DNA of 64,000 bases from Pseudomonas sp. GCEP-101 (GTDB lineage: Bacteria; Pseudomonadota; Gammaproteobacteria; Pseudomonadales; Pseudomonadaceae), in NCBI RefSeq assembly GCF_025133575.1, contig NZ_CP104011.1, positions 3,356,965-3,420,964 of the forward strand. The letters are read 5' to 3'. The notes under the pieces were generated by a model, which worked only from the letters and a program-made list of their open reading frames with translations, made no database searches and was not told where the DNA came from. A program made the translations under genes and the position numbers. Of this stretch, positions 50,844 to 59,233 are shown piece by piece. Positions within the stretch are counted from its first letter, which is position 1; every line of letters begins with the position of its first letter.

Positions 50844-51845
50844 TCAGCTCGCAGGGTGGTACGCAAAGAGCGCCGGCGAACCACCGGTGTGCAGGAACAG
50901 GATCGGCCCCGCATTCGCGAAGCGTTCGCGGCGGATGCCATCCAGCAGGCCGGCCATGGCCTTGCCGGTGTAGACCGGGTCCAGCAGCAGGCCCTCGTGG
51001 CTGGCCAGCAGGCGAACGGCGTCGAGCGTGCCGGCATTGGGTTCGCCGTAACGCGGGCCGAAGTAGTCGTCCCACAGATGAATGGTTGGCACCGCCGGCG
51101 CTTCATGGCCGAGCAATTCCAGGGTGCGCTGCACCAGTCCTTCGACTTTCGGCCGCTGCGCCGCATCGGTGCGCGAGACGGTCACGCCGATCACGTCGAG
51201 TTCCGGCAGGGCCTCGGCGAGTGCAATCGCCAGGCCGGCATGGGTGCCGGCGCTGCCGGAGGCGAGCACCACGGCGGAGAACGCCTGACCGCTGGCGCGG
51301 ATCTGTTCCGCCAGTTCCAGCCCGGCGCGCACGTAGCCCAACGCACCGAGCGCATTGGAGCCACCAACGGGCACGAGGTAGGGCTGGCGGCCCTCGCGGC
51401 GCAGGCGTTCGCCGGTCTGCGCCAGCAACTCGTCCGCGGTGTCGAGGTTCGGCACGAGTTCGACCTCGGTGCCGAACAGGTCGAGCAGCAGGCGGTTGCC
51501 GTTGCTCAGGTAATTGCGGTCATCAGTGCCGATGGGGTTTTCCAGCAGTGCCACGCAGCGCAGCCCCAGCTTCGCCGCAACGGCAGCGGTCTGGCGCCCG
51601 TGATTGGACTGGATCGCCCCGGCGGTCACCAGCGTATCGGCTCCCGCTTTCAGCGCATCGGCGGCGAGGAATTCCAGCTTGCGCACCTTGTTGCCACCCA
51701 GGGCAAAGGGCGTGGTGTCGTCGCGCTTTACCCACAGGTCGCGGCCCAGGTGTGCGGAGAGTCGCTCCAGCTTGTCCAGCGGCGTCGGGCCGCCGGCCAG
51801 GTCGAGACGGGGAAAGCGGGCGAGGGCTTCACGCAGGGCGCTCAT
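50844..51845 (-). CDS. dcyD: D-cysteine desulfhydrase
   Basis: 333 residues of the ACC deaminase/DcyD type II PLP fold. The PLP lysine lies in [20 protein letters not shown], and the phosphate loop in [15 protein letters not shown]. It breaks D-cysteine down to pyruvate, sulfide and ammonia. It is upstream of and codirectional with the cystine ABC genes, as dcyD is clustered with tcyJLN in enterobacteria. A 119-base AT-rich gap separates it from the binding protein. Confidence 0.93.
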   Translation of the reverse strand: MSALREALARFPRLDLAGGPTPLDKLERLSAHLGRDLWVKRDDTTPFALGGNKVRKLEFLAADALKAGADTLVTAGAIQSNHGRQTAAVAAKLGLRCVALLENPIGTDDRNYLSNGNRLLLDLFGTEVELVPNLDTADELLAQTGERLRREGRQPYLVPVGGSNALGALGYVRAGLELAEQIRASGQAFSAVVLASGSAGTHAGLAIALAEALPELDVIGVTVSRTDAAQRPKVEGLVQRTLELLGHEAPAVPTIHLWDDYFGPRYGEPNAGTLDAVRLLASHEGLLLDPVYTGKAMAGLLDGIRRERFANAGPILFLHTGGSPALFAYHPAS

Positions 51846-52100
51846 CAGAAATACTCGGTGTGGCGGCAGGATGCGTCACGATAGAGTGCGCGAAGGCCCG
51901 CCGCAATCCGCTGGGCGAGCCCGTGACGCCGCCTTGCACGGGAATGTCGCGCCGAAGATCCACCCTTCGCAGGTGAAAACTCCAGAGGCTGTGAATCAAT
52001 GTGCGGACAGCCGCGCGGCGAACCGCTACGCTCCACGCACAGATCCGGAATCTTTAACCGGGCGATAACGAAAACAGGAAAACCAGGGCGGGGAAATCCG

Positions 52101-52538
52101 ATGACTTCAGCAGTACCTTCACGCGCTTCGCTGCAACGCTGGACGCTTCAGCTGCTCGGCGCGCTGGCCCTGATGGTGGGGCTGAGCAACCCGGCGCTGG
52201 CCGCCCGGGAGCTGCCTTCGGGAATGTTGGTGGGCTTCGTCGACAGTGCCATGTACCCGGTCATTACCCTGAAGCGGCCCAAACCCAGCCTGCTGCGCCA
52301 GGTGATCACCATCGGGCTGTACAAGAAAACCATCAGCTATCCGCTGTCGGTGACCATCCGTATCCGCGACGAGAACAACCGCTTCATGGTCTACGGCCTG
52401 CTGCCGAAGATCACCGGCAAGTTCGTCGGCATCAAGATGGGCCTGGACAGCCGGGTCAGCCAGATCTGGGTGATGACCGAGGCGGAAGCGACCGAATACG
52501 TGACCCGGCCGGATACGCTCTTCCCGCCCACCAGCTGA
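52101..52538 (+). CDS. Exported protein of unknown function, 145 aa
   Basis: A signal peptide (LQRWTLQLLGALALMVGLSN, cleaved after ALA) and a mature part of about 110 beta-rich residues (TLKRPKPSLLRQVITIGLYK). I recognise no domain. The frame is open upstream to 51999, but ATG 52101 begins a clean signal and has GGGGA before it. Confidence 0.75.
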   Translation: MTSAVPSRASLQRWTLQLLGALALMVGLSNPALAARELPSGMLVGFVDSAMYPVITLKRPKPSLLRQVITIGLYKKTISYPLSVTIRIRDENNRFMVYGLLPKITGKFVGIKMGLDSRVSQIWVMTEAEATEYVTRPDTLFPPTS

Positions 52539-52635
52539 CGGCGTTATCCGCGCCGCTCGTGCGGGCAGGCAGCCAGAGGAGGGCGACTTCGGCTATCATG
52601 ATCGCCGTTTCGAACCTTTCAGAACCGGTTTACCC

Positions 52636-52842
52636 ATGACCTCCTCCCAGCAGCCGCCCCGCGACGACAGCGCCGACAACGCGCCAGAACAACCCAAGCT
52701 TTCCCTGGCCGAGCTGGCCAAGGCCGCCCTGGCCGCCCAGCAGCAGGCCAATGGCGCCTACCAGCACCGCAAGCCGCACGACAAGGCAGAGTACCGCCCA
52801 CCGCATCCGCGCGGCTCGCGCCGCTCGATGGGCAAACGCTGA
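52636..52842 (+). CDS. Small hydrophilic protein, 68 aa
   Basis: Alanine/glutamine-rich helix (KLSLAELAKAALAAQQQANG) followed by a basic tail ending in RRSMGKR. Likely disordered at both ends. No function recognised. Confidence 0.65.
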   Translation: MTSSQQPPRDDSADNAPEQPKLSLAELAKAALAAQQQANGAYQHRKPHDKAEYRPPHPRGSRRSMGKR

Positions 52843-53033
52843 GGCAGCCTCTCGTCTGAAACAACGCCAGCCGGCGCTCTCGCGGAGGCGCTGGCTGAAC
52901 TGCGGTGATCGGCGTCGGTCGTATCCGCATCGGTCTTGCCATGCTGGCTGGCCATTTTTCCGCTCTCGCGAACCTGTCACGGATAGACACCCGCGCCGCG
53001 CCATGCGGGGCGCCTCGCGTCCAAGGAGAATCG

Positions 53034-53285
53034 ATGAAAGTCCTCGTTCCTGTCCTTTCCCTGCTGGCACTCGCCGGCTGCATCACCATGACCGGCAATT
53101 ACGAAGTCAGCGCCCATGACGAGTCCGGCAAAGCCCTGAGCAACGGCAAGTTCCTTGCCCACGGCAGCGGCATCTACACCGTGCGCAACTCCCTCTGCTC
53201 GGTCTACCCGAAGGCCATCGTCACCATCAAGGATGTCGAGACAGACCAGGAGCTGGAGGGCGAAAGCCCTTACCACTGCCATTGA
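53034..53285 (+). CDS. Small lipoprotein, 83 aa
   Basis: MKVLVPVLSLLALAGCITMT has a lipobox ALAGC. The mature part is about 68 residues with two further Cys near the end (SLCSVYPK and PYHCH). AAGGAG stands 6 bases before the ATG. Function unknown. Confidence 0.8.
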   Translation: MKVLVPVLSLLALAGCITMTGNYEVSAHDESGKALSNGKFLAHGSGIYTVRNSLCSVYPKAIVTIKDVETDQELEGESPYHCH

Positions 53286-53343
53286 GTGCGAGGCCCCGGG
53301 GAACGCCGGGGCCCCACGATTCGCTGTATCGTCCGGCCATTGC

Positions 53344-55344
53344 TCAGAGCGGTGATTGCTTGCCTTCGCGAGTAGAGGCGGCGTGGCTCTCGCCCACCAT
53401 TTGCTCGGCGAAAATCGGCTTGAACATCGGTACCAGCAGGCGGTTGCCGAATTCGCTCAGGTGATCATCGTCGTAATACAGCGGACGACCATCAAGGCTG
53501 GCCGAGCACTGCTGGCCATCGCACAGGTAGGGGATGGGGTCCAGCACGTGGGCGCCGCACTGCTGGCCTGCAAGGTCCTGTACCTGGCTGACGAAGGCGT
53601 TGCGTTGCTGGTAGGTCTGTTGGCTCATGGACACCTTGCGCTCGCGCTTGAGCAACATGGCGCGGCCCATTGCCTCTGGTACGCGCACGCCCATTTCCGG
53701 CGTCGGGCGCACCAGATAGAGCGGATGATGCGCCGCCAACTCACACGCGGTTGCCACGTAGTGCTGCCGGTACTCCTCCAGCAGGGCCGCACTGGGGGAT
53801 GCCGCCGGTTCGGTGAAATACAGCTTCGGCTTGTTCGGCGTCTCGTCCGCCTCGCCGGCAAGCCCGCCGAAGAGGTAGTAGGACGCCCGGTTGATCACGA
53901 TCACCGGAGTGCCCGGCAGAAGACTGGCCTGGCGCTGCTGCAGGCGTCCGAGGATCTTCTGGCAAATCTCCTGCTTGGGCGTGTCCAGCTGGGCACCGAA
54001 GATGATCGGGCAGCCGCTGGTGCCGATGAACAGAACACCATCCTGCGCGTCGGGCAGGCTGGCGACGATGGCGCTCACCGTTGCCTGCGCGTGGCTGTCG
54101 CCCAATACGATGGCGCGAGTATTCGGGCCGCCGTACTGGCATTCGGTCTTGGCGTCGCATTCGTCCAGGCGCGGATTGCGATTCTCGCGCTCGTCGTCCA
54201 CGCGCTGCACCGCCTGAGGCAGGCGTTGCTCGAAGTCCGCCTTGCGCACCACTTTTGCTGGCCCCATCACCACGAGCATGGCGACGACCACGCAGGCGGT
54301 CGCCGCCAGCGGGCGGAGGTGGCCGAGGCGGCGACCGCTGGGCTGCTCGATCCAGTGATAAGAAAGGTGCCCCAGTATCAGGGTCAGCACCAGGCCTGCG
54401 GCGATAGCCAGCAGCTGCCCGGAGAGCTCCAGATAGGCCAGCGCCACGACCACTGGCCAGTGCCAGAGATAGATCGAGTAGGAGCGGGTACCCAGCCATT
54501 GGGCGGTGCTGTTGGCGGTCAGCCGCGCGTCGTCGCGGCGCGCCAGGAGTACCAGTGCGGCTCCGCAGACCGGGACAAGGCTCAGCAGCCCCGGCCAGCT
54601 CATTTGCGGGGTGATGAGCAATAGCGAGCCGATGATGAGTGCCATGCCGGCGCGCTCTATCCACAGGCTGAGGCGAACGTCGGGCTGCCAGCGGTTCTGG
54701 ATGAGGAAGATCACACCACCGGCCAGCAGTTCCCAGGCGCGAGAAGGAAAGAAGTAGAACGCCTTCGACGGGTCCTTGCCGGCCAGCACCACACAGTAGG
54801 CCAGCGAAGCCAACGCCGCAGCGCCCAGTAATGGCAGAAGCCAGCGACGGCCACCGAACCATCGCCAAGCGGCTACCAGCAGCACAGGGAAGAGCAGGTA
54901 GAACTGCCACTCCACTGACAACGACCAGGTGTGCAGCAGCCACTTGTCATGGGAGGCGACGTCGAAGTAGCCAGCCTCCTTCAGGAACATGCGATTGGAG
55001 ATGAACAGTACGCTGCCCCAGACGTGTTTGCCCAGGCGCTGGTAGTCCGATGGCAGCAGGAAGAACCAGCCCAGCACCAGTAGCACCGCGCAAAGCACCA
55101 GCAACGCCGGCAGGATGCGGCGTGCGCGGGCCAGGTAGAAGTTCCAGAAGGAAAAGCCGGCGGGCGCGGCCAGGGCGCCGAGGATGATGCCGGTCATCAG
55201 GTAGCCGGAGATGACGAAGAAAACGTCGACCCCGACGAAGCCGCCGGTAAAGCCTTTGATACCGAAGTGATACAACACCACCGCGACGACTGCCCAGGCC
55301 CGAAGGCCATTGATGTCGTAACGGAAACTGCCTGGACTGCGCAA
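53344..55344 (-). CDS. OafA-type acyltransferase with C-terminal SGNH domain
   Basis: About 666 residues. The N-terminal 350 residues form an acyltransferase-3 membrane domain (YDINGLRAWAVVAVVLYHFG, then GFVGVDVFFVISGYLMTG) and the C-terminal 250 a periplasmic SGNH hydrolase-like domain (AIVLGDSHAQATVSA with GDSH, and YYDDDHLSEFGNRL with the D-x2-H pair). Such fusions O-acetylate LPS O-antigen or exopolysaccharide. TTG 55344 is preferred because GAGGA lies 7 bases upstream; TTG 55440 is possible. Confidence 0.9.
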   Translation of the reverse strand: MRSPGSFRYDINGLRAWAVVAVVLYHFGIKGFTGGFVGVDVFFVISGYLMTGIILGALAAPAGFSFWNFYLARARRILPALLVLCAVLLVLGWFFLLPSDYQRLGKHVWGSVLFISNRMFLKEAGYFDVASHDKWLLHTWSLSVEWQFYLLFPVLLVAAWRWFGGRRWLLPLLGAAALASLAYCVVLAGKDPSKAFYFFPSRAWELLAGGVIFLIQNRWQPDVRLSLWIERAGMALIIGSLLLITPQMSWPGLLSLVPVCGAALVLLARRDDARLTANSTAQWLGTRSYSIYLWHWPVVVALAYLELSGQLLAIAAGLVLTLILGHLSYHWIEQPSGRRLGHLRPLAATACVVVAMLVVMGPAKVVRKADFEQRLPQAVQRVDDERENRNPRLDECDAKTECQYGGPNTRAIVLGDSHAQATVSAIVASLPDAQDGVLFIGTSGCPIIFGAQLDTPKQEICQKILGRLQQRQASLLPGTPVIVINRASYYLFGGLAGEADETPNKPKLYFTEPAASPSAALLEEYRQHYVATACELAAHHPLYLVRPTPEMGVRVPEAMGRAMLLKRERKVSMSQQTYQQRNAFVSQVQDLAGQQCGAHVLDPIPYLCDGQQCSASLDGRPLYYDDDHLSEFGNRLLVPMFKPIFAEQMVGESHAASTREGKQSPL

Positions 55345-55572
55345 CGAAGGTTCCTCGAACTGCCGATCGGGCGCTGCCAGCCGGCAGCACCGCGCGAGAA
55401 AATTGGAGAGCCCTGCGGTCGAGCCGGCAGGGCGCCGCAATGTATCGTGCCTGATACCTAAATGCCATTAGCGGAGCCTTGATGGTCCGATAGGCATTGT
55501 TTAAATTTTGTACAAAATATGAGTGGATTCCGTGAAGGAAGGTTCCACGGGATAGAGCCGCTTGGGGGGCCA

Positions 55573-55603
55573 TGAAAAAGGCCGGCAATCGCCGGCCTTC
55601 TGC
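55573..55603 (-). terminator. Terminator of the Mla-type operon
   Basis: AAGGCCGGC-AATC-GCCGGCCTT, followed on the minus strand by a TTT run; it begins 1 base past the lipoprotein gene's stop codon. Confidence 0.8.
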
Positions 55604-56236
55604 TTATTGCTGCGTCGGCAGCGGGAGCCTCTGCTGCTGCCCCTGCTGCAACGTCCACTCCACCACCTGCGCGGAGAGTTGGTCGGCGGCCTTGCCGAAG
55701 GCGCTGACCACTTCGGGCACCTGCTTGCCGTCCACCGGTTGGCTGACCTCGAAGGTGCGCGAGGCGACGATGCGTTGGCCGAGGGTGCGCACCAGGCGGG
55801 CGTCGTAGCGGATGTGGATCACCGGCCGGCCGTTCTGGTACTCGCTCTGGAAGGCGCGCAGGTCGCCGGTCAGGTCGAGGTCGGCCTGCAGGCTGGTTTC
55901 GTCGCTGCTCAGGGCGTGGATACTGCCGTTGGCGGTGAAGGCGTCGAGCAGGCGGTCACGCAGCAGGCCCGGGGCGCGGTTGCTCCAGCGCGCGCCCTGG
56001 TAGCTGCTCAGTTGGTTGCCCTGCGGGACCACGGCGATGCGGTTGGTGTCCAGCGCCAGGCTGGCGGTGGGCGCGCTGACGCGCAGCGACCAGTTTACCG
56101 TCGCCGGGCCGCGTGCCGGTTGCTGGGTGGCCGGCAGCACGTAGAAGTCCGGGCTCTCCGCTTCCGGGAGGATCGAGCAGGCGCCCAGCAGGCCGACCAG
56201 GGCGGCGGCGCCGAGCAGGCGGGGGAGGGCGGTCAT
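55604..56236 (-). CDS. Mla-type transport auxiliary lipoprotein (PqiC/DUF330 family)
   Basis: 210 residues. Lipobox GACS in ALVGLLGACSILP, then SPDFYVLPATQQPARGP and a beta-rich body typical of ABC-type transport auxiliary lipoproteins (YVLP motif). It probably sits in the outer membrane as the receiving partner of the MCE protein. Last gene of the operon, overlapping the MCE gene by 4 bases. Confidence 0.88.
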   Translation of the reverse strand: MTALPRLLGAAALVGLLGACSILPEAESPDFYVLPATQQPARGPATVNWSLRVSAPTASLALDTNRIAVVPQGNQLSSYQGARWSNRAPGLLRDRLLDAFTANGSIHALSSDETSLQADLDLTGDLRAFQSEYQNGRPVIHIRYDARLVRTLGQRIVASRTFEVSQPVDGKQVPEVVSAFGKAADQLSAQVVEWTLQQGQQQRLPLPTQQ

Positions 56237-57171
56237 GGCTGGAACTCCTTGTTGCGTTCGCGGCCGAGCAGGTAGCCGGTGGGGTTTTCCTGCAGGCGGC
56301 GGGTAACGCCGCGCAGGTCTTCCAGGGTGGAGCGCAGTTCGCGGATCGCCGGGCCGAGTTCGCCCACGCCGCTGAGGCCGCCGTTCACCGAGTCGTAGTT
56401 GCTGTTGACCAGTTGCTCGATCCGTTCGCTGCTGCTGCGCAGGGCGGTGAGGGTTTTCTGCGTGTCGTCGAGGATGCTCTGGCCACGGGTGCCGAGGGTC
56501 TGGTTGGCGCGTTCGAGCAACTGGCTGGCGTTGGCCAGGGTGATGCGCGCCTGCTCGCTGGCGGCGGCCAGCTCCTTGAAGGTCTGGCGGATGTCGTCGC
56601 GCTGCTCGGCGACCACGCCGGTGGCCTGGTCGATGTGGTCGAGGGTACGGCTGATGCGGTCGACGTTCTCCTGGGAGAACATGCGGTTGACGTTGTTGAT
56701 CAGGTTGTTGACGTTGGTGGCGATGTCCTCGCCGTTGGCCAGCAGCTTGGCGAAGGGCGAGGGGATGGTCTTGATCACCGGCACCTGGCCGTCCTGGGCC
56801 ACCAGCGGGGGGCTGTCCTGGGCGGCGCTGGAAAGCTGGATGATGGCCTGGCCGGTGACGCCGGTGAGGGCCAGCTTGGCGCGCGTGTCTTCGCGGATCG
56901 GCGTGCTGTCGTAGACGCGGATGCGCGCGCGCACCTTGCGCGGGTCGTTGGGGTCCAGGCGCAGGGACACCACGTCGCCGACGCGGATGCCGCTGTACTG
57001 CACGGTGCCGCCCTCGGACAGGCCGGTCACCGCCTCGTTGAAGATCACGTCATAGACCTTGTACTTCTGGTCGTTGCTCGACTGCGCCAGCCAGAGCGCG
57101 AAGAGCAGCGCGCCGATCGACACGACCAGGGTGAACAGGCCGATCAGCACGTGATGGGCACGGGTTTCCAT
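56233..57171 (-). CDS. MCE-domain protein (MlaD/PqiB-like)
   Basis: 312 residues. One N-terminal membrane helix (HVLIGLFTLVVSIGALLFAL) precedes a single MCE domain (YDVIFNEAVTGLSEGGTVQY followed by SGIRVGDVVSLRLDPNDP) and a long C-terminal helix (about 150-290). It would form the periplasmic hexameric lipid channel of the transporter. Abuts the ATPase gene. Confidence 0.93.
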   Translation of the reverse strand: METRAHHVLIGLFTLVVSIGALLFALWLAQSSNDQKYKVYDVIFNEAVTGLSEGGTVQYSGIRVGDVVSLRLDPNDPRKVRARIRVYDSTPIREDTRAKLALTGVTGQAIIQLSSAAQDSPPLVAQDGQVPVIKTIPSPFAKLLANGEDIATNVNNLINNVNRMFSQENVDRISRTLDHIDQATGVVAEQRDDIRQTFKELAAASEQARITLANASQLLERANQTLGTRGQSILDDTQKTLTALRSSSERIEQLVNSNYDSVNGGLSGVGELGPAIRELRSTLEDLRGVTRRLQENPTGYLLGRERNKEFQP

Positions 57172-57957
57172 TCAGCTTTCCTCCCGCAGGTGTTCGGTGG
57201 CCTGCAGCGCAGCACGGCCACGCGGGCCGTGGAAGTAGTCCTGCACCCAGGCGTCGTCGGTCTGGGCGACCTGGTCCAGCGGCCCTACCACCAGCACGCG
57301 TTTCTGCGACAGCACGGCGACGCGGTCGCAGATGGTGTAGAGGGTGTCCAGGTCGTGGGTGACCAGGAACACGGTGAGGCCGAAGGCGTCGCGCAGGGTC
57401 AGGATGAGTTGGTCGAAGGCCGCCGCGCCAATCGGGTCGAGGCCGGCAGTGGGTTCGTCGAGGAACAGGATGTCCGGGTCCAGCGCCAGGGCGCGGGCCA
57501 GGGCGGCGCGCTTGACCATGCCGCCGGAGAGCTCGGCCGGGTACTTGGCGCCGGCGTCCGGTGGCAGGCCGGCGAGGGAAATCTTCACCTTGGCCATGAA
57601 CTGCGCATCGGCGCGGGACAGCCCGGCATGCTCGATCAGCGGCAGGCAGATGTTCTCGCTGACGGTCAGCGAGGAGAACAGCGCGCCGTTCTGGAACAGC
57701 ACGCCGAAGCGCCGTTCCAGCTTCGAGCGTTCCAGCGGCGGCAAGGCCGGCAGGTTCTGCCCGAATACATGGACGCTGCCCTCGCTGGGCTGGCGCAGGC
57801 CGATGATGCTGCGCAGCAGCACCGACTTGCCGGTGCCGGAGCCGCCGACCACGCCGAGGATTTCGCCCTTCATCACGTCGAGGTCGAGGTGCTCGTGCAC
57901 GGCGTGGCTGCCAAAGCGGTTGGCCAGGTCGCGGACGACGATGATCGGTTCGCTCAC
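57172..57957 (-). CDS. Mla-type ABC transporter ATPase
   Basis: 261 residues, Walker A GGSGTGKSVLLRSIIGL, signature ELSGGMVKRAALARALA, Walker B DILFLDEPTAGLDPIGA. These match MlaF. It overlaps the permease gene by 4 bases. Confidence 0.94.
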   Translation of the reverse strand: MSEPIIVVRDLANRFGSHAVHEHLDLDVMKGEILGVVGGSGTGKSVLLRSIIGLRQPSEGSVHVFGQNLPALPPLERSKLERRFGVLFQNGALFSSLTVSENICLPLIEHAGLSRADAQFMAKVKISLAGLPPDAGAKYPAELSGGMVKRAALARALALDPDILFLDEPTAGLDPIGAAAFDQLILTLRDAFGLTVFLVTHDLDTLYTICDRVAVLSQKRVLVVGPLDQVAQTDDAWVQDYFHGPRGRAALQATEHLREES

Positions 57958-59102
57958 CAGCCCATCTCCATGAAGAACAGCGCGAACACCGCGTCCAGCA
58001 GGATCACCGCGAAGATCGACTGGACCACGCTGGAGGTGGTGTGCTCGCCCACCGACTGCGCGCTGCCGCTGACGCGGAAGCCTTCCAGGCAGCCGATCAC
58101 GGCGATGATGAAGGCGAACACCGGGGCTTTGACGATGCCCACCAGGAAGTGCTGCACGGCGATGTCGTTCTGCAGCATGTAGAGGAACATGCGCGGCGAG
58201 ATGTCCAGCGCCAGGGCGCAGACCACGCCGCCGCCGAAGATGCCGGAGATCATCGCCAGGAAGGTCAGCATCGGCAGGGTCAGCAGCAGGGCCAGCACCC
58301 GCGGCAGCACCAGCAGCTCCACCGGGTCCAGGCCCAGGGCCTGGATGGCGTCGATTTCCTGGTTGGCCTTCATCGAGCCGATCTGTGCGGTGAAGGCGCT
58401 GGCGGTGCGGCCGGCGAGCAGGATCGCGGTCAGCAGCACGCCGAATTCACGGAGGAAGGAAAACCCGACCAGGTCCACCGTGTAGATCGCCGCGCCGAAC
58501 TTCTGCAGCACCGTGGCGCCGAGGAAGGCCACCACCGCGCCGACCATGAAGGTGAGCAGGGCGACGATGGGCACGGCGTCCAGCCCGGTTTCCTCCATGT
58601 GCGCGGCCAGCGAGGTGAGACGCCAACGACGCGGTCGCAGCAGGTTGCGCACGAGGGTCTGCAGGGTCAGGCCGATGAAGCCGAGCAGGCCGACCACATG
58701 TTCGCGGAAGGTCAGGGTGGCAATGCCGATGCGCTCCAGCACATCGATCAGGGCGTTGCTCGGCGCCGGCGCCTTTTCGTCCAGCCGGCACTGGGTGATG
58801 GCGCTGCCCACCGCGCGCAGCAGCGCCTGGCGTTCGGCGGGCAGGTTGCGGGCGACCTGTTCCAGCTGGCCCATGCGCGCGCTGCCGATGATCTCGGCGA
58901 GCAACGCGGCACCGGCGGTGTCCAGCGCGCCGAGGCCGGTAAAGTCGAGGGTCGTGGCGTCTTTGCCCTGTTCGCCTAGGCTGTGCACTTGCCGCTGAAG
59001 CTCGGCGAAATGGGTGAGCGTCCAGTCGCCGCTGATCTGCAACGAAGGTTGGGGCGGGGTGGGGTCCAGCCGGATCTGGCCGGCTTGAGCGGTCGCGGTC
59101 AT
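57954..59102 (-). CDS. MlaE-type permease with N-terminal STAS-like domain
   Basis: 382 residues. Residues 1-110 form a STAS-like region (LDFTGLGALDTAGAALLAEI) that in other species is a separate MlaB protein. Residues 140-382 form the MlaE permease (GAVVAFLGATVLQKFGAAIY, GFSFLREFGVLLTAILLAGR, TASAFTAQIGSMKANQEIDA). First gene of the operon. The fusion supplies the MlaB-like function in cis. Confidence 0.94.
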   Translation of the reverse strand: MTATAQAGQIRLDPTPPQPSLQISGDWTLTHFAELQRQVHSLGEQGKDATTLDFTGLGALDTAGAALLAEIIGSARMGQLEQVARNLPAERQALLRAVGSAITQCRLDEKAPAPSNALIDVLERIGIATLTFREHVVGLLGFIGLTLQTLVRNLLRPRRWRLTSLAAHMEETGLDAVPIVALLTFMVGAVVAFLGATVLQKFGAAIYTVDLVGFSFLREFGVLLTAILLAGRTASAFTAQIGSMKANQEIDAIQALGLDPVELLVLPRVLALLLTLPMLTFLAMISGIFGGGVVCALALDISPRMFLYMLQNDIAVQHFLVGIVKAPVFAFIIAVIGCLEGFRVSGSAQSVGEHTTSSVVQSIFAVILLDAVFALFFMEMGW

Positions 59103-59175
59103 CCTGCGAGTCTAGCGAAATTCTCTGCCGACTCCATTGGTCGGGATGGAAATGATGGGGTTACGGGATGTTTCT

Positions 59176-59207
59176 GGACATTGTTAGCAAGCTAACTAAC
59201 AATGTCC
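59176..59207. promoter_or_regulatory. 12-bp inverted repeat, operator candidate
   Basis: GGACATTGTTAG-(8)-CTAACAATGTCC is a perfect inverted repeat in the divergent gap between the Mla-type operon and the FUSC gene. It contains further TTAG/CTAA steps, as in TetR- or MarR-type operators. Confidence 0.55.
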
Positions 59208-59233
59208 GCCGGTCATTCAGCGGTGTCGCCGCC

